From contig NC_088316.1 of the NCBI RefSeq assembly GCF_910592395.1, positions 8,928,001-8,992,000 of the forward strand: a stretch of DNA of 64,000 bases, written 5' to 3'. A program made the position numbers and the translations under genes. Each line of letters opens with the position of its first letter. Position 1 is the stretch's first letter. This document shows, piece after piece, positions 9,703 through 20,858 of this stretch. The stretch is from Lineus longissimus (taxonomy: Eukaryota > Nemertea > Pilidiophora > Heteronemertea > Lineidae). Below the pieces are notes generated by a model, which was not told where the DNA came from, did not search any database, and was given only the letters and a program-made list of their open reading frames with translations.

Positions 9703-12472
9703 AACAAGAGGCCCAAGGGCCTGGCGCTCAGCTGAAATGGATAGGTGAAGGCAAGGGCCAAGTGTGTGTCGGTAACGTTATTATGAGGCAACGTGAAGCT
9801 ATAACGTCTAGCACGCAGAAGTGCTGATGCGAAAGACCTTCTTGCTATATCAGTGCATGCTGAAGTACTGAGTTGACGTCACCCTGGTATTATGACGTAA
9901 AGTCATTTCTATTGCCGTTGCAGTAGTGGGGTGTGTGATGACGTCAAGGAGTTGTGTGGTGACGTCAAAGAGTGGAGTCCTTGTCTTCATGCAGCGTAGG
10001 TGGAACTAATAACATGCACATGGACACAAAATACATAATTATTACAGTGTATTTTGTGAGGTGGGGCCTGGTGCTTTACAATGGTCAAATGAACCGACTG
10101 TTGTCTGGACATTGATGAAGTGGATGCAGCCAAATGTTTGGGACGGTCTTTTTTGTATGTGAAGAAAAGAAGATAAAGAGTTGGTTAACAAAATGAACTT
10201 TATTGGTGCGGCAGATATTTAATGCCTTTCGGCAGATATTTGAAGCGCCTTGCGGCAGATATTTGTTGCCTTGCAGCAGATATTTGATAACGCTCTCCGG
10301 GAATGGAAAGCAGTAAAACGAGTAAGCACACCTCACTCTGAATGTGGGAACAGCAAGTGCTTGACTTGAAATGTGCCAACGACTCCTCTTGCAATAACCA
10401 ACAACAGTTAATCTGTAAAAAAAGAGAAGAGAAATTAACACTGACTGAATAAAAAAGGGTGACATAGACGGGGAAATGTACACCACCGGATACAGTCTGT
10501 GCTTGATCAGGCATCGGTCAGATGATATCCTGAACAAGGCATCTATGGAAGCAAATCCAGAAAGAGACTTTACCTTCGAAGGGCACACTTATTACTCAGT
10601 GAAAAGTCAGTCCTGTGGGCTGTTTTCCAATTCAAAATAAAAGTGTAACCTCTTTAAATTAGTCTCACAGACTGAACCATAACACTCAACAGCCAACCGT
10701 GCCCACATGATGTGAGCCGAGAGCTGCATGGGCTTAAAGATGAGCGAGTGGTGTACTACATTTTGAAAATTGTCTATCGTCTACGACATGTGACAGAACA
10801 GGATCTAGTGGACTTAATGATGAGGTACTATCAAATAAGGTGTCCATCAAATGAATCATGAGGGCCTGTTTGTTGAGTTATAGGCTACTCTAAGCCTGTC
10901 CTATAGGGCTATATGCTATGGTTTTTGTCTTTTTTACAGCTACAGTACAGCCATGCACAGCGCAGTGTACAGACAGTACAGGATTGCAAACCAAAAACAT
11001 GAGCATTGCTGCGTAACGAAACTGCAGTGGAATTCATACTACGATGTCATAATGTGACTTTCAAAATAATTGTAAACAAACGTAGCCTAAATGGCGAAAT
11101 TTGTTGCAAAATTGCCAACCACAACAACTCAGGGACCGTAGCCAAAATGGCCGACGGCGAATTCTCCGGTCGCTAGCGCAGTCCATAAACAAGCATCAAT
11201 TTCACCAACTTTGGGCGCAAGCTTGGTCATCAAAGTTACAGAACTGTTAGAAATACATCCAAACAACATATATATACAGTTAAAAGTGCATAAAAATCCC
11301 GTTTCAACCTCCGGCCGCTACCTTTTTTTCTCCGCCAGACGCCGGGCCCTACCGGTCGTTATTTAGTGCGACCGCCACCAGAGTGTTTATCACGATCTTT
11401 CGCCGTTTTAATAGCGCGTTTTAGGCAGATTAATCAATTATTACATGCATGCATTATATATCACCGAAATGATAATTGCGTAGGCTATTTGAAACTAAGT
11501 TCAGATATTATTTTTGATCTTTGAATTGAATTTAGGCGAGTGATTTTTGACACCCGGTCGACATATCAGGACTTGCAAAATCCACGCGAGATCGCTTGCA
11601 TCATCGGCACGTTTGAAAACCGAATTTCACAAATTCCACAAATATTTATCACATACCATATGTATCACCACAAAGGTAACTCTCTAGACTATTTGAAACC
11701 AAGTTCAGATACTTATTTTCACAAAAATTCGAAGCTATGCAAGCGATTTTTCAGTGGTAGAGATCGACGGAAACAAATTTCTCGCTCTAAAATGACATGA
11801 GACGAGCACCAACTTTCGCTAATTTGTGCACAAAATTTCCGCAATATTATAAAAAACTATCGATAAATCTGAATTATATAGACTCTTTTCAGTACCTAAA
11901 CAAATTTCAGGTACATGGTCATGTTGATTAAAAGAGTATCAACCGATTGAACATGAGAAAGTTCACTCATCTTCATTGAAGCAGCGACTACCGCCATTTT
12001 TAAATGGTGGCATCTCTTCTATCGATCGGCCAATCGGCGGCACTGCTTGCAAAAAGTTGAGCCACCGCCAAATTTGAAATCGCCAAAATTCAGTCAATGT
12101 GCCTGCAGCGCCAACTGGCGGTTAAAACCATATTAATTCCATTAAAAGTAAAAAATGAAAAAATATTAAAAAATATTCAGCCACATTTGAAAACAATATT
12201 TGCTCTGTGGACCGAGGTAAAAAGGGAAAGAAATCTACACGCGAAATGACCTCATTCTCTTAATACAGGTCGGATCGCGCTGATTTTTCGTTTTTTGAGT
12301 TCACCTTGGGCAACTCCTAATTTAGCACTGTCAACGAAGTGGCTAGGCCTTCCCAATCAGAAATGTCCAATTTTGTCCACAGATGGGTCCCTAGATGGAT
12401 GGATTGCAGGACGGACACCATTTGAACAGCTATTCTACTAGCTCCGCTGACTTTGTCAGCTGAGCTAAAAAT
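9703..12472 (-). mobile_element. Family B Helentron-like repeat, copy B1
   Basis: Read on the minus strand it starts at about 12472 with TTTTTAGCTCAGCTGAC followed by a complementary GTCAGC.GAGCT (5' hairpin). It ends at about 9703 with CAGCTGAGCGCCAGG, the hairpin AGGCCCTTGGGCCT, then CTTGTT. The same two ends occur in copy B2 (23173-24869). The interior shows no transposase. A 5' terminal inverted motif that is repeated just inside a 3' terminal hairpin fits the non-autonomous Helitron2/Helentron layout. Whether the whole 2.8 kb is one element is not proven. Confidence 0.55.
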
Positions 12473-13671
12473 GAAAAAAAGTGAAGGAATATTTTTTGCC
12501 TGGGTGAGAAACAAAAGGGAGGTCCAAAATTGCCCAGGAAAAGGCTTGTTTTTGAAGAACAGTCTCAATCAAAATAAAATGTACACTTGCAATTCTTAAG
12601 CAAGAAATGTTTTAGGGGTACTTTGCACAGGATAGCCTAAACATCCAAAGGATAGTCATTCATCGTCCTTAACAATGTATCATAAGTCTTTGCAAGACTG
12701 ATGCCTGGTGCGTCCAGACATGTACATCTGATGATGATTCTATCAACCGAGGCCCTCAGCATTTATCACTGGTCACAATAAAAAGCTGAATGACCACTTT
12801 ATGACGTTGTAGATTTGGTCATTAACCCTGCAGCCGGCCAACCAGATTGAGCCCTTTGGTAAAGTGCAACCTGAAACAGGACAAGTAAATTAGCAGGAAT
12901 AATTGAGTTGCTTGGAAAGAAGGAGATACAATACCAATGCTTTCATTGTTGTCTGAGTATGTGCACCTGGACATATGGTAAATTGTGTTTGTGTAGTTTC
13001 CCATGCTTCCAAGAACTGTTTTCTTTAAAGGTGTAAAGTATGTTGTGATACCTAAGCAATCACACTGACCCTTCTCCTCCTTTGCTACTACTTAGACCAG
13101 TGATGACCCAGGTGCTATTTCATCATGTGTTGAAGATTTGTTTGCTTGTGCCTCTTTCACTCAATAAAGCAATAATTGTCACACTTACGAAGACCTGTTC
13201 TATTGGTTTTTTTAGACATGATATTGATTAATAGGTAGCACTCCAATAATGGCCATAGCCAGTTGTTCCTTGTCCTCAGCTTTTGGACTGGAAATTGATA
13301 AATCAAATTTATTACCATTATAACATGGATATGCAATACCACACAAGGAGTTTGCTTTTTTTAGATGTACACAGCCAGATAAACTGCACATCTGATAATA
13401 GTTAATACCCTTATAAGATGTCCCCTATCGAATTCCTTCAAGCAAACCCCGACATCTGTTTGAAATTGTAAACCGCATGCAGATATAGTGAGTGGTGACC
13501 CAGCAAAATTATCAAGTCAAAGTGTACTCATGGCATGATATGATATTATCTTTTACTCGCCTCAACAAGGTTGATCTGAAACTATTTTGCATGACATTTT
13601 CTATATCAATTCACAATCACTAATCAAGCAAAGCTGGACATAGAAAATTGAAAAATACTTTTTTTGATACA
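12473..13671. other. Intron sequence, nothing recognised
   Basis: Lies inside the large intron of gene X. No coding or repeat structure is clear; an isolated AATAAA occurs near 13163. Confidence 0.4.
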
Positions 13672-14692
13672 TTTTAGCTCGCCTCTGGGGAGCTTATACG
13701 ATACCGTGTTATCCATCGTCGTCGACATCCGTTAGTGGAGCACGTTTCGTCACCGCTCGGGCTAGATGCCTAAAACTTGGTGTGATGGTAGCTTTGGCCA
13801 ATATGCCCAGTTTTATTTTTATTTTTCGAAATATGACCTACTTTCTGGCCTCCAGGCGGCCATCTTGGAAAGTGCTTTTTTGCCCTTTTGAAGCTTATGG
13901 TTGGACGTAGAGTGACGAAATCTTAATGGTTGGGGTATCTTATAAGGTTAAATGACATATCACCCGGGTTTTTGATTTAACGTACTTTTCAAGGTCGCAG
14001 AGGTCAAAGTTCACTAAATCACCGATAGGTGGCACGTTTCGTTTCTATTTGAGCTAGAAGGTTTTAAACTTGTGAGGACATATATCAAGGAACCCCCTAT
14101 TCTACCCCAAAAATTTATCCCGCTCTGACTTCAAATATGGCCGCCAGGCGGCCATCTTGAAAATTAAACAAAGTCGGATTGCAACCAAATTTCATGTGAT
14201 TGTATATCTATGTACTCTCTACAACATCCCCAATTTTCAGTCAAATCCATTGATCAATATGGCCACCAGGTGGCCATCTTGAAAATTAAACAAAGTCCAG
14301 TACTCGGAAAACTAATGATTGGATTGCAACCAAACTTCATTTGATTATCTATTGATGTACTCTCTCCCTAATTTTCAGTCTAATACCATGACGAATATGG
14401 CCGTCATCCAACAAAGTCCTATTACTCCTAAACTGTCGAACTGATGGCAATTAATTTCTATGTGACATATACACTCTTCAATAACCCCGAAATTCAGTCA
14501 TCTTTATAACAAAAATGCTATTCATAGATGGTACTGGTAATTTTCTTTTGTGCCATTGAGCCGAGAAGAATAATATTATTCAATGGAATCAAAACTGTTG
14601 AAACTAGCCAGAAACTGTTCTCCCCATATCCACTGCAAATGACATGCATTACATTACCCGGGTTGAGCGCATGGTCCCTGGACCATTTCATC
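13672..14692 (+). mobile_element. Family A Helentron-like repeat, copy A6
   Basis: Starts TTTTAGCTCGCCTC..GAGCTTATACGATACC and ends GGTTGAGCGC + hairpin ATGGTCC/GGACCAT + TTCATC. The interior contains CAAGGTCGCAGAGGTCAAA and two or three diverged 100-bp repeats with GGCCGCCAGGCGGCCATCTTG. Same end structure as the other family A copies, but the most diverged one here. Confidence 0.65.
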
Positions 14693-16760
14693 ATTAATAC
14701 TTACAATTTCAAACATTTCTGCAACAAAAACCTGGTTGGCTTTTTCACAAGTGGATGGAATTGGATACAAAGCCAAGCTCATGTAGCTCTTCACAAACTG
14801 ATCTGCCACAATTTCGGCTAAAAAGATACTTTCTCGGCGAGCTCATATTGCGGAATTGCAACAAAAATGGCATAGTTATTCTTATGATTGTATAACTAAT
14901 GATGACACATATTTTAAATATAGTACCATGAAACACCGAAAAGCCAGTTGGTCAATGAAGCAGCCTGGCTCTTGTTCAAAAAGTCAGAGTATGCTACTCT
15001 ATGGTACCATTCTGAATTCTTCGAATGACAATGTATTGCTGCATATATATAAGAGAAGAGACGTCAGAAAACAACAGTAGGCCTACCCAAGCAAGCAAAT
15101 TTGGTACACTAACCACTTGTAATGCCCATTTATCGTTGTGTTGAGTTATTGAAACAAACGATCCGCCACCTTTGTGTAATTGATGAAGTTACAGGGCACG
15201 AATTACGAATATTTAAACGAAGGTCAACTCAGCGGCATGCTGACTCATGGACTTGTTGTGCAAGAAACACAGTAACACACTGTATACGGTGTACATCTGG
15301 CAGCCAGTCGTGACCTCCAGAAAAAGCTTACCAGAAAACGGCCTAAATTACCATTCTGAATTATTCTAAATGTAAAAAAAACTACCTATAGCAGTGCTAT
15401 GTGACCTACCATCAACGCTGGAAGCTCTGTTGGGTCCCCCCACTCTTATAAGATCCTCTCTGTAAAGCTTGCATTTGTCGGTTCGAGTACCACGAGCAAA
15501 CAAAGCTTGGAAAAATGGTGGCTGAACATGTTTATCGTCTGCCAAATTTTAGCGCTCTTGATTGGTGGATGGTTGTACTAATAAAAAAGTTATTTCTCAG
15601 ATTGGGCACATCTGATTGGTCCGGCTTTTTAACTGATCTTTTTAACTATTTCTTTTACTACTTCCAACTCAGAATAACTGATTAATAGTTGTTTTTACTA
15701 CTTAAATTGTAATTTTGGCTTTTATTATGGGGGAATGGGGAGGACTAGCAAAATCTGTAATAGGTGTGGATAAGACTCCAGTTAGCGAATCCCATTTATT
15801 ACTGATCAACATCCAAGTTAAAGTCCTAGTACAATTGAATAAGTAATTGTTAAATATGCTGTGCGATATACAGATACAATGAATGAATGATATCAAGTTA
15901 CCTATATAATGAATCCAGAGTTACTAGTGATTCAGCCAAATCACCAGACATTTAATCTGACTGACACCGAGTCAACTCTTTAAAGATGAGATCCAAATTA
16001 ATGCAAGGTCCTATGAGTGACCATGGTGCAAATTATATCAATTATCAAGAGAAAGATATATCAGAATATACAAATATTAATTAGAACTAACTTAAAAGCA
16101 ATCTTAACATTAGAATAAAAATATATAAAGTTTGGCTTACCTATAATAGATGTGGATATGACTCGAGTTAGCGAATTCCATTTATTATTGATCAACATCC
16201 AAGTTAAAGTGTTTGTAACCTAAAGCCTTTAGCTTATATAGCGAATCCATGATTCTGTTGACCAATAAGAAACAGCATTACTAACCTTGGAGACTTATAC
16301 GACATAGGTCAAGCCAATCAGAAAAGCCGTATTTTGTGACCACGACAGTTTGTGTCCTAGGAAGGAGTTCTTGTTTACTAAATATACATCAGGTAACCAC
16401 ATCAAACGTTACATACCAGCAGCTAGACAATAAGAAACTAATTGTTAATCTAGGTTGAGTAAGGTTATCCTAGTTAAAACAAAGAACAAATCCCATAAGC
16501 TAGAGAAGGCAAGAAGTGATGAATGACCTTCCAGACATAGTGTCTCCAAGTTGTTCAAGTCGTCGACTAAAACAATGACATATTGTAATGAAAGAGTTAA
16601 GCCATTGTTAACCATTGAGTAGAGGATTAAGATACATAATTTGGTTTTCATATTTGATAAATTCCCATGAAACATAATGGAAAATTGATAACTTGTTAAT
16701 TTACACTTTTCATGAAGAGTACACCATAAAACTTTACTACTCAAATATGTTAAAAATTAA
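14693..16760. other. Intron sequence with a 75-bp direct repeat
   Basis: No coding signal. Two direct copies of about 75 bp at 15758-15830 and 16142-16217 share GTTAGCGAATCCCATTTATT and TGATCAACATCCAAGTTAAA. The pair is 384 bp apart. Origin unknown. Confidence 0.55.
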
Positions 16761-17440
16761 CAGTGGCACGTTTCTTAACCGCTAGAGCTATGAACTTAAT
16801 AATTTGTACAAAGAAACCCCCAGGTCAGTTGACTGGTGAAACTGAACTTCGGTCCAATCTGATTCTTGACTTGGCCAGTAGGGGGCAAAAAGTGAAAATC
16901 TAAAAAGTGTGATATCTCTCTTGTAAGTGACTTGTTTTCGATACACTTGTTCTCCTAGTAAGGATGCATCACATATCGTACAGGTTTTTGAGTTGACATG
17001 ATTTTCAAGGTCACAGAGGTCAAATGGCGTAAATTGGCCGTTTGAGTGTAACTATGCCACGTTTCTTAACCTGTATAGCTATGAACTTGAAATGTGGTAC
17101 ACATGATTCACTTGGTCAGATAACCTCGCACGCCGAATTTCGGTCCAATCTGAGTATCGACTTGGCCAACAGGGGGCCAAGACTGAGAAGGCAAAAAGTG
17201 CAATATCTTGTTTTTCATTGACTTTGTTTTCGATAATATTTATGTGGTATTATAGGTACTCCTAACAAGGATGCATCACATATCTTGTAAGTTTTCGATT
17301 TGACCTACTTCTCAAAGTCTCAGAGGTTAAAAGGCATGAACTTTCTATTCGGCTATATACTATAGCACGTTTCCTAACCAGCATGAATTCTTAACCATCA
17401 ACTTTCTATATGGTGAGCACAATGGCCCCTGGCCATTCCA
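16761..17440 (+). mobile_element. Family A repeat, copy A1 (5' truncated)
   Basis: Lacks the 5' AGCTCACC end; begins inside the conserved GGCACGTTTCTTAACCGCTA block and ends GGTGAGCAC + ATGGCCCCTGGCCAT. Carries an AGGTCA-CAG-AGGTCA motif at 17008-17022. It abuts copy A2 head to tail at 17440/17441. Confidence 0.75.
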
Positions 17441-18271
17441 TTTTTCTCACCGAAGGGGAGTCTATACAGTATCACAGTCATTACGTTTCTCTGCCCTTGA
17501 TGATTTTTCCGTTAGGACCCCCCCGCCATTTTAGCCCTTTTGGTGGGTCCATTATTTTTATCAAGATTGCCTAAGTGACTATGTACTTTTTTGATGGGTT
17601 TTTGATTTGACCTAATTTTCAAGGTCACAGAGGTCAAATGGTGGAAATTGGCCATTTGAGTGTAACTATGGCACGTTTCTTAACCGCTAAAGCTATCAAC
17701 TTAAAATTTGGTACGGATAACTCCCTATGTCATGTAACCTTGACACAGATTTTCAGTCTGATCTTGTTCTTGACTTGGCCACCAGGGGGCCAGAAGTCGA
17801 AACCTAGAAAGTGTGATATCTCTCTTATAAATGACTCATTTTCGATAACATTTTTATGGTAGGTTCTCCTAGCAAGGATACATCACATATCATATGGGTG
17901 ATTGATTTGACCTACTTTTCAAGGTCACAGAGGTTGGTGTAAATTGGCCGTTTGGGTGTAACTATGAAATTTGGTCCTCATGATATCCTACGTCATGTAT
18001 CCTCCGACACCGAATTGCAGTTTAATCTAATTCTCGACTTGGCCACCAGGGTGCCAAAACTGATAAGGTAAAAATTGCAATGTCATGCTTATTACTGACT
18101 TGGTTTTCGATAATATTTTATGGTAGGTACTCCAAGCAAGGATACTTCACATGTCTTATGAGTTTTTAATTTGACCTAAATACTATACATGTAGCATGTT
18201 TCCTAACCAGCATGAATTCCTAACCACCAAATATCTATACGATCAGCACAGTGGCCCCTGGCCTTTTCATT
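17441..18271 (+). mobile_element. Family A repeat, copy A2
   Basis: Starts TTTTTCTCACCGAAGGGGAGTC directly after A1 and ends CAGCACAGTGGCCCCTGGCC. Two internal repeats of about 300 bp each contain the GCACGTTTCTTAACC and TTGACCT..TTTTCAAGGTCACAGAGGT blocks. Confidence 0.75.
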
Positions 18272-18312
18272 GTTGAAAACAGACGATATTTTAAGTGGCA
18301 GAGACTTCCTTC

Positions 18313-18763
18313 TTAAAGCCTGCAGCACACTAGCCGCCAACTTCGGCGTTCACAGGCGTTTTTTGCCGCAAGAGTCCTGAACGCCTGAAAAATCCCTAGT
18401 CTGCTACGAATGGCGTTAGCAAACGCACCTTGTCGCCACTTGCCGCAACTACATGCTATCTAATATCTAACATGTTTGATTTTTGACGCGTGTCGCCGCG
18501 TTTGAAGGCAAGAAGAAGCCAGGTGTGCTACGGATGGCCGCCTGACTTGGCGTTGGCGGCGAGGCTATGGCCAATCAGCTTGCGTCTTGATGTCACATGA
18601 TTTCAAAATGGCAGCCTAAAGTGGCAGAAAATACGCTACTGGACGCCAATTCTGGGCAGGTGTGTTCTGACCAGGATCCACTGGCTGCCAACTTTGGCAT
18701 CAAGAGGCGTCAGCCGAACGCTTCTTGTCGCCAAAGTTGGCGGCTAGTGTGCTGCAGGCTTAA
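18313..18763. mobile_element. TTAA MITE with about 33-bp inverted ends
   Basis: Left end TTAA + AGCCTGCAGCACACTAGCC; right end is its complement, GGCTAGTGTGCTGCAGGC + TTAA. TIRs extend through CGCCAACTT(C/T)GGCG. The 451-bp interior is non-coding. A TTAA flank is typical of piggyBac-type elements, so a piggyBac-derived MITE is likely. Confidence 0.75.
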
Positions 18764-19000
18764 ACAAAAACATTCCTTGAGGACAATTTCCGAGATGTTG
18801 GCACATACTTTTGTGGTAAAAAAATGTTTTTCATAGCATGTCTAGTTTTCATAGTAGTCTTTATTAATTCCAAGTGTTTTGAAGAACTTTCTGCAGTATG
18901 AAAGGAGGGATGGGGAGGTATGCCCTCCTCTGGATCTGTACTTGTATTGGACCACCTGTGTCTCACCAGGTTAATATATTTCTGGTCATTCAATGTTCAG

Positions 19001-19349
19001 GTTGTCAAGAAGACGGTGTACACCTGGAAGAAGGATGTCCCTGAAACAACTCCATCGGGATCTGAACAAGAGTTATCTGTGGCTGAGGATAAAAAGGGGT
19101 AAGATAATGCACATGATATCATCTAGTGTGACACAGATATTATTTCATGTTCGACTCAGTGCTAAAATTATTTTGTCCACCTTATGACTAGGCTTGACTT
19201 AATATTTTGGCTGCACTTGCTAATTTGCAAAGTGTACAATAAAATGCACTTGTCATTTTGATATTTATCTGAATTCACTTGATAACTCATGTAATTATGA
19301 TGTCTTTTCTTTCAGGCATGCTGATGATTCTGATCAATTTGAATGGTGA
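19001..19349 (+). CDS. Host gene X, last two exons (C terminus)
   Basis: Exon 19001-19098 follows CAATGTTCAG and precedes GTAAGA; it encodes VVKKTVYTWKKDVPETTPSG then SEQELSVAEDKKG. Exon 19316-19349 follows a strong acceptor (CTTTTCTTTCAG) and encodes HADDSDQFEW and TGA. Phases agree (0 in, 2 out, 2 in), and the protein ends acidic with an aromatic tail, as in many scaffold or adaptor proteins. With the exon at 8354-8509 this gives the final 95 or so residues of one gene. No family was recognised. The 217-bp intron between the two exons is repeat-free, in contrast to the 10.5 kb intron before them. Confidence 0.72.
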
Positions 19350-19580
19350 CAGCATAGGAAAATCAGGGTTTTAAGTTTGATAATATTTCACGTTATTACT
19401 GTAATGTTGAATGGTTCTGGGTAAAGATAGAATTGGCCAAGAGAGCCTGCCTACAGGCAAACATTTTATAGTTTACTGTACACGGGTATCTTGTTTAGCA
19501 TGTCATCTTTGATGTTCAGGTGCATGAAGATGTGTAGTTTAGCCTCTTGACTACTGTTTGAACCATTCCATACAGGAGGC

Positions 19581-20605
19581 TTTTTGGCTCACCGTTAGGG
19601 GAGTCTATACGATAGCCCTGTGTTCGTCGTCGTCGTCCGTATCCTGTGTGGCACGTTTCTTAACCGCTTGTGCTATGAACTTGAAACTTTGTACACATGA
19701 CCCCCAAGGTCAGAGGTACTCTGACACTGAATTTCGGTCCGGTCTGTTTCATGACTTGGCCAATAGGGGGCTAAAAGTTAAAACATAGTGTGATATGTCT
19801 CTTATTAATGATCCGTTTTCAATAAAAAATTTATGGTAGGTACTCCTAGCCAGGATACATCACATATCATGCGGGTTTTTGATTTGACTTACTTTTCAAG
19901 GTCACAGAGGTCAAATGGTGTAAATTGGCCGTTAGGATGTAACGATGGCACGTTTCTAAACTGCAATGACTATTGATCCCAAATCTGGTACACATTTACC
20001 CCTTAGTCAGGTGATCTCAGGGACCGAAGTTTGGTCCAATATGATTCACCACTCGACCACCAGGGGGCAAAATCCAAAAACCTTAAAAATTTGATTATTC
20101 CTTAACTTCTTGCCCGATTGCCACCAATTTGATATCATGGGTACATCTAACCACCATACATTATATGTCACACAGGTTTTTAATTTGACTTTCTTGTCAA
20201 GGTCACAGAGGTCAAATGGCGTAAATTGGCTGTCAGGCCCTTGGTCAGGTGATCTCAGGTACTGAAGTTTGGTGCGATCTGATTTGCCGTTTGGCCTCCA
20301 GGGAGGGGGCCAAATCCTAAATTCTTCAAAATGCCATTATTCTTAGTAATTACTTGCCCGATTGGCACCAATTTTATATCATAGGTACATCTAATTCTAA
20401 CAACCATTCAATGTGTCACCCGGGTCTTCTTTGATTTGACCTACTTTTCAAGGTCACAGAGGTCGAATGTACTGTAAATTGGCCATTTTGGGGAAATTGT
20501 AATTGCTTGGACCTACATCAAACCTAACACTACATGACACAATACCATGACTTTATCCATCTTTCCTCCACATGAGGTGAGCACAATGGCCCTGGCCATT
20601 TCATT
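19581..20605 (+). mobile_element. Family A repeat, copy A3
   Basis: Complete: starts TTTTTGGCTCACCGTTAGGG and ends GAGGTGAGCACAATGGCC then CTGGCCATTTCATT, where copy A4 follows immediately. Its 3' part (CCATCTTTCCTCCACATGAG) is shared with copy A7 at 48.4 kb, marking a subfamily distinct from A2 and A4. Three AGGTCA-type repeats are present. Confidence 0.82.
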
Positions 20606-20858
20606 GGCTCACCGCAGTGTCCTTCGTCAGTCGTCGTTGTCGTCCGTATCCTGTTTTAAAAACAGTGGCATGTTTCTTAACCGCTTGGGCTATGAACTTG
20701 AAACTTTGTACACAGGACCCCCCAGGTCAGGTGACCTCTGACGATTCTTGACTTGGCGACCGGGGGTCAGAAGTGGAAACCTAAAAAGTGTGATATCTCT
20801 CTTATGAGTGACTCGTTTTCGATAAAAAATTTGTGGTAGGTTCTCCTAGCAAGGATAC
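20606..20858 (+). mobile_element. Family A repeat, copy A4, left part (split)
   Basis: Begins GGCTCACCGCAGTG right after A3 and breaks off at CCTAGCAAGGATAC. It resumes at 25067 with GGATACATCACATATC, exactly as in uninterrupted copies. The break is the 4.2 kb TIR element. Confidence 0.85.

Noticed and set aside
10085-10588. 167-codon minus-strand ORF in B1
   Set aside because: No domain; runs through short CGGCAGATATTTG repeats and has poor coding character.
15440-15520. Candidate tRNA gene because of GGTTCGAGTACC
   Set aside because: No matching A-box or acceptor stem found upstream.
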